From NCBI GenBank assembly GCA_002224055.1, contig AZLU01000195.1:1-64000 (forward strand): a stretch of 64,000 nt of DNA, written 5' to 3'. Source of the DNA: Pezizomycotina sp. ARF18. Its lineage: Eukaryota; Ascomycota. The translations under genes were made by a program, and so were the position numbers. Within the stretch, counting starts at the first letter, position 1. Every line of letters starts with the position of its first letter. The notes beneath the pieces are model-generated. The model was given only the letters and a program-made list of their open reading frames with translations, did not search any database and had not been told where the DNA came from. Shown one piece after another: positions 26,584-39,300 of this stretch.

Positions 26584-27414
26584 ACACTAAAATGTTGGTG
26601 TGCGCCCGCCGATGTCGAGCTTCCAGCGATGTTGCTGAGGAGAATTTTGTTTCCCCTCTTTTTGCTTGTTTTTTTATAGAACATGATTTTAGAATATAGC
26701 GTATTCGACATCAAAAATTTTAAGAATCAAAGGGAGATTTTTCCCACTGCCTAGCCCCATTATATGCGGACGTGGTGCCGCTTCTATGACGCGAGAGCTT
26801 AACAAAGGCTCCTCTCCCGTGATATTTTGCATTAAAATTGGTCTTTTGAAAATGCACTAAGGGCCTAACAATCTATTCTATGGCTCAAAGGCGTCTTTGG
26901 GCCTGCCGTTGGCCCATGCACGCGGGCCTCTTTTGATATAGAGGTGGGTATCGTCAATACGGTATCGAGCATTACGGATTAATAAAGGAAGAAACCAAGA
27001 AAAAAAGGACCACCGTATTTGCACTTCTACCTTCGTCTATGTCTCTTACCATAAAACTTCGAAACTAGATTCATCCATTTCGCTAGCACCGATCTCAAGA
27101 TTCTGCTTTAGACGTAACAAAAAAAAAAAAAAAAAACTACGCAATGTACTACTAATAATAGCAGAACCACCGCAACAAAGAAAAAAAAAACCCCATCCCT
27201 CGGCGATTTCCTTTCTTCAACCTTCCAGAAATTCCGTTTCGCAACCCTACAAGCTACACTTTATCTACACGATGCGTTTAAATCGCCTACAACGCCCTGC
27301 ATTCTCAGATGCAAACGACGCCTTGCGCCTTTGCAGCCATTGCAACATGCTTCGACTAACGTAATCGCTTTTATCATAACCTCTGAAGTAATACCTGTTT
27401 ATTGGGCGATAAAT
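26584..27414. other. Intergenic between SDR and acidic-protein gene
   Basis: No gene seen. AT-rich, with poly(A) runs near 27119 and 27180. It includes the SDR 3' region and the presumed promoter of the next gene. Confidence 0.5.
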
Positions 27415-28990
27415 ATGGCCGATGGTCACACCAATATCCACGGCAGCTCACGGCAGCGAAAGGATGAGCGTAGGATGATGGATGCTATAGACCGTTTGGA
27501 GGCTCGCGAGGAAGAAAATCCGGCTGGTTCGTCTATCACAATAATCCATTGCATTATAGCATTATACTTTACAATCGTTTAAGGATAAACGGGAGCAACT
27601 CTGCTAACACATGTGTATACGGTACAATAGCAGCTCACCACCTACGAGAGCAGAGGGAGCGACTGGTGGAGCTGAAAGGCCACCTGAAGCGGAAAAGCAT
27701 GAGGAATTCGCTACCGAGGGATATACAATTTTACCGTTCGTGTTTCTCGTCAAACCTACAAAAAGAAACGGGACGCAAATGGTGTTTTATTCTGAATTAG
27801 ACCTGACGTTGTCCGCAACAGGTCATAAAAACAGCCCAATTCCCGTAGACAAGGGAAGGATGAAGCATTTAAAGAGACAGGAGGAAGCTGGTTTAGGTGA
27901 ATAATTCTCTTTAGCCCTCCATCTCCTTATCCACATCGCCCCAGGGAAACGTAAATTAATTCCTAACCTGTTAAACCCTAGACCCGCTCCGCTTCGCAGA
28001 CCGCACAGGCGAACACCCTCCCGTAAACTACGCCACGCGCGTCTCCTGCGTCCCCGCGCGGCCGCAGACTATATACCTCCACAACGGCCGAAGACTGCCA
28101 ACCGACGATACCGACGGACGCTACGACGACGCGGAAGACGACGCTGAATATAACAACCAGCATATTTTTGAAGGATTGGGTAATGGTATAGGTTCATTAG
28201 ATATAAACGCGGATGTGAATGTCGCGTCGCTGGAGGATGCGACGTATGATGGAAGAGAAGGGTTGTATTCTGATGAGCTGTTGCCCGGCCCGTATTTATA
28301 TGATGGAGACGCGGACGACGAGTACGCTTCTAACGAGTCGCCGGATTACGGCTGGGACGACAGCGACGCGGATAGATATCCACCGTCCGAGGAACATGGC
28401 GTCAATCCGCATCTCGTCTACGACGGTAATATCAGCCCGCTAGAGGACGGAGATCTAACGACGGAAGAATATCACGAAACTCATCGTGGAAACGCTCACG
28501 TTGAAATATCATCACTAGAATCAAACTCGACGGAAAACACAAACTACTACGACACAACCAATACGACCGATACGATAGAAGCGACATACCCGCCATCATC
28601 TACGATCTCCCCCGAAAGTTTCCCGAAGCGCTGTTGCCGGAAGGGTATGAACTCGTACTCGCCGCTGGATCCGCCGTGCTGCGTTATCCGCTGCTATAAA
28701 TACCTCAAAAAACATGCAAATGCACTTTCCGACCGTGTGAAAATATGTAGGGGTGGTTCAGGTTTCGAAACGAACGCTACGCATCGGGGTCGCGGTGCTG
28801 GTAGGTTAATATTCAGCTGGAAGCCGTGTAAAGTCCGCATATACCGGAAGAAGAGCATTCGGAACGAGAGGAGCGAGAAGAGCGGTATTCGAGCGGTACG
28901 GAGGATATCGTCGTACCCGTGGGTTTCTACGGGGTCGAGGAGGCGTGGTGGTAGAGAAGGCGAGACCGAGAATTTCAGACGGGATAGAGG
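27415..28990 (+). CDS. Unrecognised acidic protein with coiled-coil-like N-terminus
   Basis: A multi-exon plus-strand gene of unknown family. Exon 1 starts at 27415 (MADGHTNIHGSSRQRKDERR) and leads to DAIDRLEAREEENPA. A GTTCGT donor near 27525 and an acceptor near 27630, with a TGCTAACAC branch site, join it to AAHHLREQRERLVELKGHL, a likely coiled coil. A second intron is likely at about 27896-27983. The next exon reads LDPLRFADRTGEHPPVNYAT, then a long Asp/Glu/Tyr-rich region (28100-28600, for example DGRYDDAEDDAEYNNQH). Near 28600-28740 a different frame reads DLPRKFPEALLPEGYELVL and, after another shift, LLYKYLKKHANALSDR. The repeated frame shifts fit the single-base deletion pattern. The 3' end (VVPVGFYGVEEAWW region near 28930) is uncertain. 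Confidence 0.5.
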
Positions 28991-30636
28991 AAGGATTTCG
29001 ACGCCGTAGCCACTGTCGCATTGTCGGTAATGCGTTAGGAGGAGGTATAGCGGCCTTGAAACTTGAAAGAATGTTATGATATTTACGTTAACGACTACAT
29101 GACGGCGTGGGTTTATAGAAATAGAACAAATAGGCTTGAAAATGCTCTTCGTCTTTTTGCTTCATGAAAGTTTTTTTATTTTTTTTTTTTACAATCAGTG
29201 TAATTCGTACTTCAACATCGCTTCGATTATTCCTCCATCTCCTCAGCATCAAGGATAAATGGTACAAGTAAAAAGTACTCTATTAAAGGAGCCCACATCG
29301 CCGTGGGCGTGGGGGTTTCTCAAGTTTCAACTCCAAGACTAGCGGGACCCACAAAAGAAGGATTCATGAAAAAAAATCCACGAAACTTTCTTTGATCATG
29401 CATTTGGAGAACTAGTCGCCTCGTTTTGCTGAGACTTCCCACGGAATACTCAGCAATTTATCCGCTAGTGAGATGCTAGGCCGGAAACAGCGCTAGCTGG
29501 ATAACTAATAATGCACTAAAAAGCGAAAACGAATCGAGCCTATCGCGAGGTGAGATTGAAGTTCGTGGCAACTCGTGGGGGGAAGTTATGATACCTACCC
29601 TGCTTCTTTTTTACTTTTTATTTTATTTATTTTTGTTTTTCGAAGCAGAGAAACCTGTATGAATCGTATTACTGAAATTATTCAAAGCGTCTTTCTCGGT
29701 CTGTATCGCGTAGAGGGAATCTTACGTCCACCATCGTAACCATTGCTCCCTCACTAATGTTTTGGGAGCAGTACAATCTACAGAATAAAAGTTGTAAAAG
29801 TAGTTTATAATAAAAAAACTCCTCAGTGGAATAAGCACGTCTCCAGGATACGCAGTAGGAAGGAATTGATCTCTTCATATCGTCTGTCAAAAGGATATAA
29901 GATCGCGATATAAGTAGGCTACTATATATAATTTTTGATGAATTGAAAGGCCAATAATGAAAGAATAAGGAAATCATTCTTAAGAAATCTGCGCCGTACG
30001 CCTCTCGACCAAGAAGTAAGAAAAAATATAGAGTAGGAAAAAAAAAAAAGGGAAAACTTCGCTATGCGCCGCCATATACCAATGATATTAAAAGATGTGC
30101 CGTAAAAGTGAAAACTGAACTGCAATAAAAGGGAAAAACCAAGAAACGACACGAATCATAAAAAAAAGGGGGAAAGGGTAATAGTCATCTATAGTGGTAT
30201 AAAAATGGGGTGATAAAAACAAGACTTGAGGAAAGGAATTTGAGAATCGAGACCGTACGGTCCGTGGATAACGCCACCGACGGTGAAAGTGAAAAGAGAT
30301 AAGACTGCAGAAAAAAAGGCGTGTATGAAAGAAAAGAAAAGGTGGCAGTAAGGATGTATTATTAAGTAGAACATGTATTGGAGGTGATAAGAAAAGGTCG
30401 TTAAGGGTGGTAATGAACTGATAATTATGTCAAGAAAAACATAACTGTGTGCTGATAAGTTGTGACTTTGACTACTGTCATAAAAACGTGGTATGTCGGC
30501 CATGAGAAAAACGGGGACGAAGAATAAGAAAATAAGTAAGACCGGTGATAAAAAGGGTGTAGAAATGTATCTGATTAAAAGGCCGAAAAAGAAAAGGCGA
30601 TTTTGATTGATGGTATTGGAATGAGAAGACATCGAG
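28991..30636. other. Intergenic and 3' region of RdRP copy A
   Basis: No supported gene. The purine-rich plus strand yields long Phe/Ser/Leu-rich frames on the minus strand (for example 30189-30632) that read as untranslated DNA downstream of the RdRP gene. Confidence 0.5.
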
Positions 30637-33362
30637 TTACGGACGGGAGGAGGCTAGTAAAGATGAATGGTACGACTCGATTAATCGGTGTTGCATTATT
30701 CCTGGAGGAATATTGTCGCTTGTGCGTTGTTCATGGGCCACCGAGGTCCATGTAGTCGGTGCTGACGATATATCCTCATCGCCTGAGCGTGTGGGCGTAT
30801 GTGCGTCCGGTTTTGGACAGAGCTGGCTTGGGCAAAAGAGCTGCGTTGCGCGTCTTCATGGCGAAGCACATATCCTGAAGAACACACCTTACAGGTAGTC
30901 CCAAAGACTTGGCTTTCATGAAGCAAAGTTCCTCGACCGCCGCAAACCATACCAGTTTATTTTCTCCCTTCCATCGATAGAATGCAGCGGACGCCTTTAA
31001 CAGGGCCCATTCGAGAAAGGTTCGTTCGCTTCGGCGCTGGTTTCCAATTGTACGGAACGGTAAAGGGTATTAGAGTAAAATCGTGGCGGGGTTTAATGTC
31101 CTTATACTGTTTAAAAAACCAACTGGTTGAATTTTTTGTCCTGATCCATTGGTGCGCGTTCGCCTCTGGTGTACCATTTGGTCCAATTCTTCCTGATCCG
31201 TTCCAAGTCTTGATTTAGTTTCAGTAAGACTTCCTTGACTTGGCGCCGAGGTTGATGGCTTCAGCATTTGCCCTGACGCCTGGTGTCCAAAGGTTGCTTG
31301 CTGAATCCCATTGCTTATTGAACATGCTGGTCAAAGTTGTGTCCGCAGAGGGAATACACTTGAAGTGCTGCTTTAGCGCCGATTCAATTTTGTCAACCAC
31401 CTGCCGACTTACACCGAATTTAACGAAATCGAGAATGTGTGCCGTAGGAGCGGAGTGAGGCGGGTCTTCCATTGCGTTCGGTCTTTCCGAGTTTTGCTTT
31501 CAACATCTTCCACCTTTTATCGAACAATTGCAGACCCTGCTTGGGAGAATCAATCAGATGCTCAATAACACACGCGAGTTCAACTACGCGACCCGCGTCA
31601 ATGTCGTTCATATGGTAACTTAAAGTTTCGAAAAGCTTGGTACACATGCCGACTTTACTCCCCTGCTGGCTGTGCCTATTCCAAGACACCAGACCTCCGC
31701 AAACCATTTGTCATCGAACGACTTGCACTTCAGCTGGGATCGTACTTCGTCGATGGTTCTTCGCATAGATGAGTTTTTGTTGAACCAGATGTCTACATCG
31801 AACTTGAATGTGCTTTCCTCAGCGTTCTGAAACGGCTTTACAATGCGAGGATCCCAGTACATGAGGGTTCATCGCCATAGTAGTCTCCTCCGGATAAATA
31901 CGAGGCCAAGGATTTACTTCCTTGGGTCGAGAACACGACCACATCCTTTAGAGAATGCAATCTGGGACAGTTGACCGCCCGCACCTTCCTAACATCGGTC
32001 TTGATGTGCGCGGGGTTACGCATCACGAGGACGTCTCCCTCGAGATAGTTCATCAGCCTGCCTGTCGATTCCTCGGTAATCATTTGAGAGAATCCGAAAT
32101 ACATCTCGCCTTCTTTCAAGGTACCAGTAGGATCTGCAACGCAGAACGCCTTCGCCGACTGGAGGACGCATATGTGCATTCGTTCTCGTAGGTTTTTACA
32201 GTATGCACTGATACACGCTAAGATTCTATGCGCTAAGAACTGGCATTCAGAAACCTTAAAGCCGGCATCGAGGAGTAGACGTGCAGCTTCCGCATTGGAC
32301 ACCGGCAGCGACCCGGAGAAGACTGGCTCAGAGCCCGGAGCGGCAAGTACGGGCAGGAACCTGTCCTCCAGCCATTTCTTCAGGAAAATGGTGTCGTCGA
32401 GTCTGTTCACTAGCTCACCGATTTCTTTCTCAATGTATTCGCGGTTAGGGTGCCGAAAACGTCTCTCGGTACGCCTTGGTGGTGCAGGATGGGAAGAAAC
32501 TGGCGGTTTAAAGAAGAGTGATGGTGTACCTTTGCGATATTACACACATCGAGTGTAAGTCGCGCCTAATCCATGGTGTTCGGGTCTTTATCCTCCTCAT
32601 GAAATTCGAACTTCTTTTGAGATTCCGTAATTTCGATCCAAATCTCCCCGGAAGCAGGATCCGAGTCCGCGTCGATCATCCAAATCCCTTTTGCTCCACC
32701 CAACCGGCCTTGAACAGTGGATGGAAGGTATGATAGATTGAGGGCAATCATGATCTTACGGAAGACGGCAGGAGATGCCCTCGCGCAGCCGTCGTTCATG
32801 ATTTCCTTGCCGACCTTTTTATCCTTGACGAAGCGAATGTCACTCAGTTTGAATTTTACACACGGCCTGGTAGTCGAGAAGCCTGAATGTACCCAGAGTT
32901 AGTATGGAAGCGGATTGCATCTATGAGAAATAAACCAAATGATCAAAATGGGGAAACGAACCTAAAGCGAGACGGGACCAGTACTTGGCTACTGAGATTC
33001 CTTCGTTTCCGGCGACGGGGATATGCCAGTTAAAAAACTCGCGAACAGAGATGTTCTGCAGTCCTGGACCGCTGACAGCGAAAAAAACCATCTTTTTCGG
33101 TACGTCACGCTTTAAGGCCTTTGAACTGCTCTTGGACGGTTTCGCACCATCGCGTGGGTACAGAGCCTCCCACTTGCGGCCGAAAAGTTCGAACCCATTT
33201 GTAAGCCATGCCGCAACCACTCCACCCGCTTCGCCACGGGTTAAGCCTGATGGCGGCGATTCCGCACTTGGCATCCCCAAGGTAAGAAACATATGCGAAC
33301 CGAATTTCCGTGTAAATCGGTTGGAGCGTCCATGTGATTCGAGCGGTTTGAGCCAAATGCCG

Positions 33363-33844
33363 ATGTCCCAAGAATTGGGGGCGAGCTTATTGTAGTCAGC
33401 TTCACCGTCCAAGTCGATAGCATTATCCCAGCCACTCATATTAGGGTCCTTTTCGAGAAAGTTCCACGTGTTCTAGGCGATCTTTAACGGTAACGACTTC
33501 TTCGTCGTAAGATTACTAAGCGCGTTCTAGAACTCCTTAAAGCTCTTAGAGCGAGATACGTCTAAGTCGTTTGAATACTTAAAAAGGGTATTCTTAAGCC
33601 TAGTAGGATTATAATCGTAGAATAGGGCGACCCTCGTGCTTTATATACCCGGTAGAATAGGAGCTTATAGAAGTCGGACGGAAAAAGAAATACTAGAAAA
33701 AATTATATTAGCTCCTAAGATTTTTTTATTAGAAATTAAGGTCCGGGGCTCTTACTAGCCATAGCGTTAATAGAGGCTAGGGATAGGTTTAGGAGACCGG
33801 CGGAACTTGACGGCGCGTTACTTTCGCCAGTCCTCCAATTTCGC
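33363..33844. repeat. Internal tandem duplication in RdRP A, left copy (482 bp)
   Basis: Begins ATGTCCCAAGAATTGGGGGC and ends ...CAATTTCGC, directly abutting the right copy. Read on the minus strand it encodes the RdRP segment with YKATRVAL and MSGWDNAIDLDGEADYN. Its left 80 bases, up to about 33445, are unmutated; its right part is rich in TA in place of the partner's TG, a RIP-like pattern. Confidence 0.9.
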
Positions 33845-34344
33845 ATGTCCCAAGAATTGGGGGCGAGCTTATTATAGTCAGCTTTACCGTCCAAGTCGAT
33901 AGCATTATCCCAGCCACTCATATTAGGGTCCTTTTTAAGAAAGTTCTACGTATTTTAGGCGATCTTTAACGGTAACGACTTCTTCGACGGTAACGACTTT
34001 TTCGTCGTAAGGTTACTAAGCGCGTCTTAAAACTCCTTAAGGCTCTTAGAGCGAGATACGTCTAAGTCGTCCGAATACTTAAAAAGGGTGTTTTTAAGCC
34101 TAGTAGGATCGTCATCGTGGAATAGGGCGACCCTCGTAGCTTTATATACCCGGTAGAATAGGAGCTTATAGAAGTCGGACGGAAAAAGAGATGCTAGAGA
34201 AAATTATATTAGCTCCTAAGATTTTTTATTAGAAATCGAGGTCTGGGGGCTCTTACTGGCCATAGCGTTGATGGAGGCTGGGATGGGTTTGGGAGACCGG
34301 CGGAACTTGACGGCGCGTCACTTTCGCCAGTCCTTCAATTTCGC
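33845..34344. repeat. Internal tandem duplication in RdRP A, right copy (500 bp)
   Basis: Same unit as the left copy, again starting ATGTCCCAAGAATTGGGGGC. It is 18 bp longer because GGTAACGACTT...TTCG is repeated near 33970-34005. Here the left part carries RIP-like changes (CA to TA, TG to TA) relative to the left copy, and the right 150 bases are clean. Confidence 0.9.
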
Positions 34345-35075
34345 GTTATCAAACCAGGAGGGATTGCAGGCTTGTTCGTAGGCCCTTCATCGAAATCCTC
34401 CTCGTCGACGGCAACCTCAAAATTGACCGCGTCCTCAGAGAGCGGTAGGTCTGCCCCTTCGATATCGCATTGTTCAGGCGGCGCTTTTTGTTTGCCTTTC
34501 CAGGCACCTAGAGCTGTAGTTAGTTGGTATCCTGTATCCACAGCAAAAGAAATAGCTTCTGTAGCAGCTTACCGTTCGGAGCCAAGTTTTCCTTCTTGGT
34601 GTCGATCCTGCGAGTTCTAGGATCGATATTGTCCTCTTCTGTAGAAGAGCCTTCATGGTAGACAAGCTCGCCGGAGCATCTTCATGCTTGGAGTTCTTTG
34701 CCATCTTTGAGGGTACGATCAACCCAGCAGTACTGAACGACGGAGCACGTGAAGAGATTCTGTGCACAGTGGAGCGAGTAGTTGTAGTCGTTTCACGGAA
34801 CGGAGGAACCGGTGGTTTTCCGACCTTGGGTGGTGCGGGAGGCGGTGCAGGAGGAGCCACAGAACTTGGATTTGGCCTCCTCCTTTGTCGTCTTTCCGAG
34901 AGTTGGACAATTTCCACCTGCTCTTTCCTTTTCCGCGATGTAGTGGAAGAGGACGAAGTGCAGGGAGTTCCGGGCATCCTCCAGGAGCCTGCAGTGAGGA
35001 CGCTGACGAATGAGCCGAAGGCCTCTGAAGACCTTTTGCGGACGATTTTGTTGGTGAGAAGTATGCTTCGCCCAT

Positions 35076-36368
35076 TGTTTCGTCAGAATCACTATCGTGT
35101 GATCAAGCCGTAATTTCAAGCCGCGTTCAGGATGATATTAGTGGAGGGAAGATATTGGATAAGAACTTTTTCGTAAAGAGGAGAAAAGCAGGCAGGAGGA
35201 GGGAAGAAACGTGAAGTAGACCGGAGAGGAAAAGTCCTGATCAGTACAAACGGGGGGGGGGGGGGAATATGCTCAACGAAAACAAGAAGAATGAAAGAAA
35301 TACATCAATGATCGTGTCAGAAGATTAAAACAAGGACATTCGTACATCAAGAAAGGAAGGAATGAGCGAGCATGAGAAGATCGAAGAAGAAGGACAAGAG
35401 GAAATGGCAGTTGAGGGTGGAGATGGATGGCAATATTTATACAGGATAATATAAAATAATATACGGGGAAAGAAAAAATATGCATATGCGGTGATGGTTG
35501 AGGGTGAAAGGGGGATGTTGTTTGTCGTTGTAGGTTCAGTGGTTGGTGTGGATAATAGAGGTTATTTTTATTAGCCAGCCCAAATAAAATAAAATAAAAT
35601 AAAATGCATAAAATAAGAATAAAATAAGAATAAAATGAGAAATTAAAAAGGCACGATAAAATTAATTAATTACTACTACTTGAGAAAAAGTGAACAGAGA
35701 CTACTACTTCAGGATCCCCCCCTGCTGGATTGTACTGAGAAAATATTTCAAAGGTGGAGAATGTACGATTCCTGCCAGGGAAGAAGAGGGGAGGAAAGTA
35801 ATAGAAGAAGAAAAAGCGGCGGATATGGAGGGGAGGAAGGGCAGTAAGGATCTATTGTATGGGGAATAGGGATAAGGTGTGAGGAAAAGGTCGCTAGTAA
35901 CATACAGAACAAGTGGTAATCACCTCATGAAGCCCATCATGCTATGGATAAATCACGAACTGTATAGATACTGAAAAACGAGGTATAGATCCGAAAAAAA
36001 AAAAAAAAAAAAAAAAAAACAGAGATGGGGGAGCACAACAAGGAAGCGGGTGGTTAAAAAAAAAGACGTGGGAAATAAACCATTGGAAACAACAATGCGG
36101 TTATAATTGCTTGTGTAAAAAAAAAAAAAAAGATGTCGCGGTGCAAAGACACAGGAGGTCGGTGAGAATAAAATAATGGTATAATTGGTCGATCGGTTGT
36201 TGTATTATCGCTGGGGAAATTGTTGCTATTGTGCATTCGTGGGCAACTCGGACTCATTGATAAAAAAAAAATAAAGGAAATATAAGACGATGAGAATGAC
36301 AAAGCGGGGTAAGTTATTGACGGGGAGGATATTTGGCGCTTGCTGCTCGCCTAATGATCTCCTCGTTC
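35076..36368. other. Spacer between the two RdRP genes
   Basis: About 1.3 kb of purine-rich noncoding DNA with a poly(G) run near 35253, AAAAT-type repeats at about 35581-35640, poly(A) runs near 35996 and 36118, and no gene-like frame. It must hold the promoter of copy A and the terminator of copy B. Confidence 0.6.
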
Positions 36369-39300
36369 CTACGAGTTCGCATCCATGGCATCGAAAAACT
36401 CCTCATCGCCAGAAGCGGTGGAGGTATCGACATCCGGCTCAGGGCGGAGGTCCGAGGAGGGAGTACGGCTGTCTTTTTTGTTTTCATAGCGAGATACAAA
36501 CCTTCCCTCACAAAGCGGACAGGTAAGCCAAACGAGTTCGCTTTTCAAAAAGCACAGCTCCTTCGCTGCTAGAAACCAAACAAGTTTATTTTTGCCTTGA
36601 ACTTGATGTACGCCGCGGAAGCTTTGAGAAGATTCCAGTGCGATAGCTCCTTATTGGCGTTCGTCCGCCACTCGAACACCTTTGAAAACGGACTGAGAAT
36701 TGACATGTCACATTCTGGCTGTATATCTTTGTACGCCTGATATATTCCGTCCTGGAATGCTTTGTTCTTCTCCGCCGACTGCTTCGGACGTCCACGATAT
36801 TCTTCAAGCCAACGGTCCAAAATAGGATCCAGTGATCGGTTGATGTGGTCGAGAGTTTGCTTTACCGTCAGTGCTTCTTGTAGGGCTTCGGGCCTTGGAG
36901 GCTTGCGTGCACGGGTGATTTTCGTTACGGCGTCATATTCATTTTTGAATGTTTCGGTTAGCGCTGGATCCGGACACTCTTCGAAGTCGAAAATAGAGTT
37001 GAAGCCCTCTTGTATATCGTCGATTAACTGTCTTGAAACGTTGAGTTTGACGAAATCGAGAATATGATCCGATTCGACACGCTTGGGTGGCTCCTTTCTC
37101 ATGTACAAGGGTTCCGGGAGATTACCATAGGTCCTCTCCAACACAGACCATAGACTAGGTTTTAATCTGATACCTTGCTTGGCGGCGTCCAGGCAATGTT
37201 CGATTATATGCGCCAACGTAAGGACCATTTCATGGTCGATAGAGCGCAATTGATAGCTGAGCTGCTCGAACCAGCGCGTAAGAATACCAACTTTTGTGTC
37301 CTGGAGACTCGATTCATGCCAAGCTTCCAGAGTTCCTTGAAAAGCCTTTCATCATTTAGACTTCTCAAGTCCATGTTTCTTCGCAGTGTTTGCACGCTGC
37401 ACGTCGTCTCCTGACCTTCGAACTGGTAGGATCCAAACCAATCGTCCTTTCGAAAAACGAAGGAGCTTTCCGGTGCGTTTTCAAAGGTTTGACCAGGGAT
37501 GGCTCCCAACAGATCCACGGTTCGTCTCCATCGTAATCGCGCGCCAGAAAGGTAAGAGGCTAGCGACTTCGTTCCCCTCGTCGAAAAGACAACAACATCC
37601 TTGAGATGGTGAAGGCGCGGGTTGTATACGGCTCGGACCTTGCGAACGTCCGTTCTGAGGTGGGCGGGATTCCGTGTCACCAATACATCACCTTCTAGGA
37701 AATTTATTGGGATTCCGGTCTTTCTTCGACAATGGTTTCGGAGAATTGGAACGAAATTTCCCCTTCTTGCAGCGTCCCGTGGGGTCGGCGACACACATCG
37801 CCTTTGCGGAACAGGATACACGAATGTGCATCTTTTCCCTCAACTTATCGCAATGTTCGATAATAGCTGCTAGAACGTTCTTTGAGAGAAATTTCTCTTC
37901 GAGGGGGAGAAACCGGCGTCGATGAGGAGACGAGCGATTTCGGCGTGAGAAGACGGAAGAGCGCCTGAAATCGCCATGCGAACAGTGAATCGGCGAAGTT
38001 GGTAAAGAAGCGTGTTTCGAGCCACCTTTTAACATAGATGGGTCTTCTATCTTCTCGAGCAGCATGCCTATTTCTTCTTGGATGTCTTCCCTGATCAACT
38101 TTTCGAATGCTTCCTTTGGAACGCCCTGGAATGCAAGATGGTAAAAATTGCTTATTCATGGAGGCATGGTGATGGACATTGGCGACATTGCAGATATCAA
38201 GCGTGAGGCGAGCCAGGTCCATCGTTTTTAGATCCTGATCTTCTTTATGGAAGTTAAACTTGAGCTGTGAATCTTTTATCTGGATCTTGAGCTTTCCGAG
38301 TGGGGATCTGCGTCGGTATCCAGCATCCAGACGCCTTTGCGCCTCCAATGCGAGCCTGTACAGCTGAAGGTCTCCTCGAAGCCCAAGGATCTCTTTAATT
38401 TTCTGAAAAACTGCAGGGAGGCGATTGCGCAACCATCATCCATTACCTCGTCTCCAACTTTTCGTGTCGGGACAGAACTCGATCTCGCTGAGACTTTGAA
38501 AGGTCATGCCTGGCTTCGTCGTAGAGAACCCTGAAAACAAATCTATAGCATGAATTCTGATCTTCATGATAAACATAGGAAAAATAATGTTCTGCGTCAT
38601 AGAAACTTACCTAGAGCAATCCTGGACCAAAACTTCGCTATTGTCATTCCGCCGTTGTCTGATATTGATATGTGCCATCCGACTACATCCTTCACGCTGA
38701 TTTTTGTAGGCCGGGGCCCTCCACTGCAAAAAACACGACTCTTCTTCTCTTCGTAGCCGATGACCCCTCCCTGAGATAGAGTGCCTCCCAAGCTCGCCCA
38801 AACAACGAAACCCCATCTTTATCCATTGTTGGACTAAAGCTTCCGCCTGGTCCTCAGTCAAAGCCCTGGAGCTCTTTCCTGGTCATTTTGGGAGTTTGAT
38901 GGTCATAAACGGTGAGACCCAAATTTTCGGGCAAATTTATACGACGGCCGTGGTTCTCGAGAGGGCGAAGTTCGAGCTCAACTTTCCAGGCCCGTTTTTT
39001 TCTTTCGGAGGCATTACCATCTCCGAGGCGGAATATACCTTCTCCGGCAAGCTCTATCGTGTTATCCAAGTACCGTGAAGAGATCTGTCCAAAAACGACC
39101 ACGTGTTCCTGTTGATATGCATTGGCATTGGGCATCGCCCAGCAAGCTTACGCAAGAGAGCCCAAAAGTCTTCTAGGCTATCGGGACGAGTTTGACGATC
39201 TTCCTTAACGTAATCAAAGATGAAGTTTTTCAGTAAAATAGGATCGTGGCAGCAATGTAAGGCGACTCTCGTGACTTCATAGATTCTATGGAAGGAAGCT

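Larger units (their letters stand above)
30637..35075 (-). pseudogene. Cellular RNA-dependent RNA polymerase, copy A (probably inactive)
   Basis: A cellular RNA-dependent RNA polymerase (RDRP family, PF05183; QDE-1/RRP-3 relatives), which makes double-stranded RNA from single-stranded templates for RNA silencing. The likely start at 35075 (MGEAYFSPTKSSAKG) opens a Pro/Ser-rich N-terminal exon ending STEEDNIDPRTRR before a short intron near 34514-34572. The polymerase core includes VQGRLGGAKGIWMIDADSDP (about 32655-32710), EGDVLVMRNPAHIKTDVRKV, DVVVFSTQGSKSLASYLSGG and the active-site region at about 31880-31895. That motif reads DYYGD instead of DYDGD: the middle catalytic Asp is Tyr. HILDFVKFGVSRQ and LVWFAAVEELCFMK mark the C-terminal part. 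A tandem duplication (33363-34344) disrupts the N-terminal half with in-frame stops arising from transitions. Other frame breaks look like the window-wide single-base deletions. Copy B lies 1.3 kb upstream, same strand. Confidence 0.8.

Noticed and set aside
30189-30632. 147-codon hydrophobic minus-strand frame beside RdRP A
   Set aside because: Phe/Ser/Leu-rich content comes from purine-rich plus-strand DNA; it lies just after the RdRP stop, has no recognisable domain, and a similar artefact lies downstream of copy B.
32172-32558. Plus-strand frames across the RdRP genes
   Set aside because: Antisense shadows; the minus strand carries the conserved RdRP motifs.
35119-36300. Possible third small gene between the RdRP copies
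   Set aside because: Only Ser/Phe-rich frames over purine-rich DNA and homopolymers; no start, splice or domain support.
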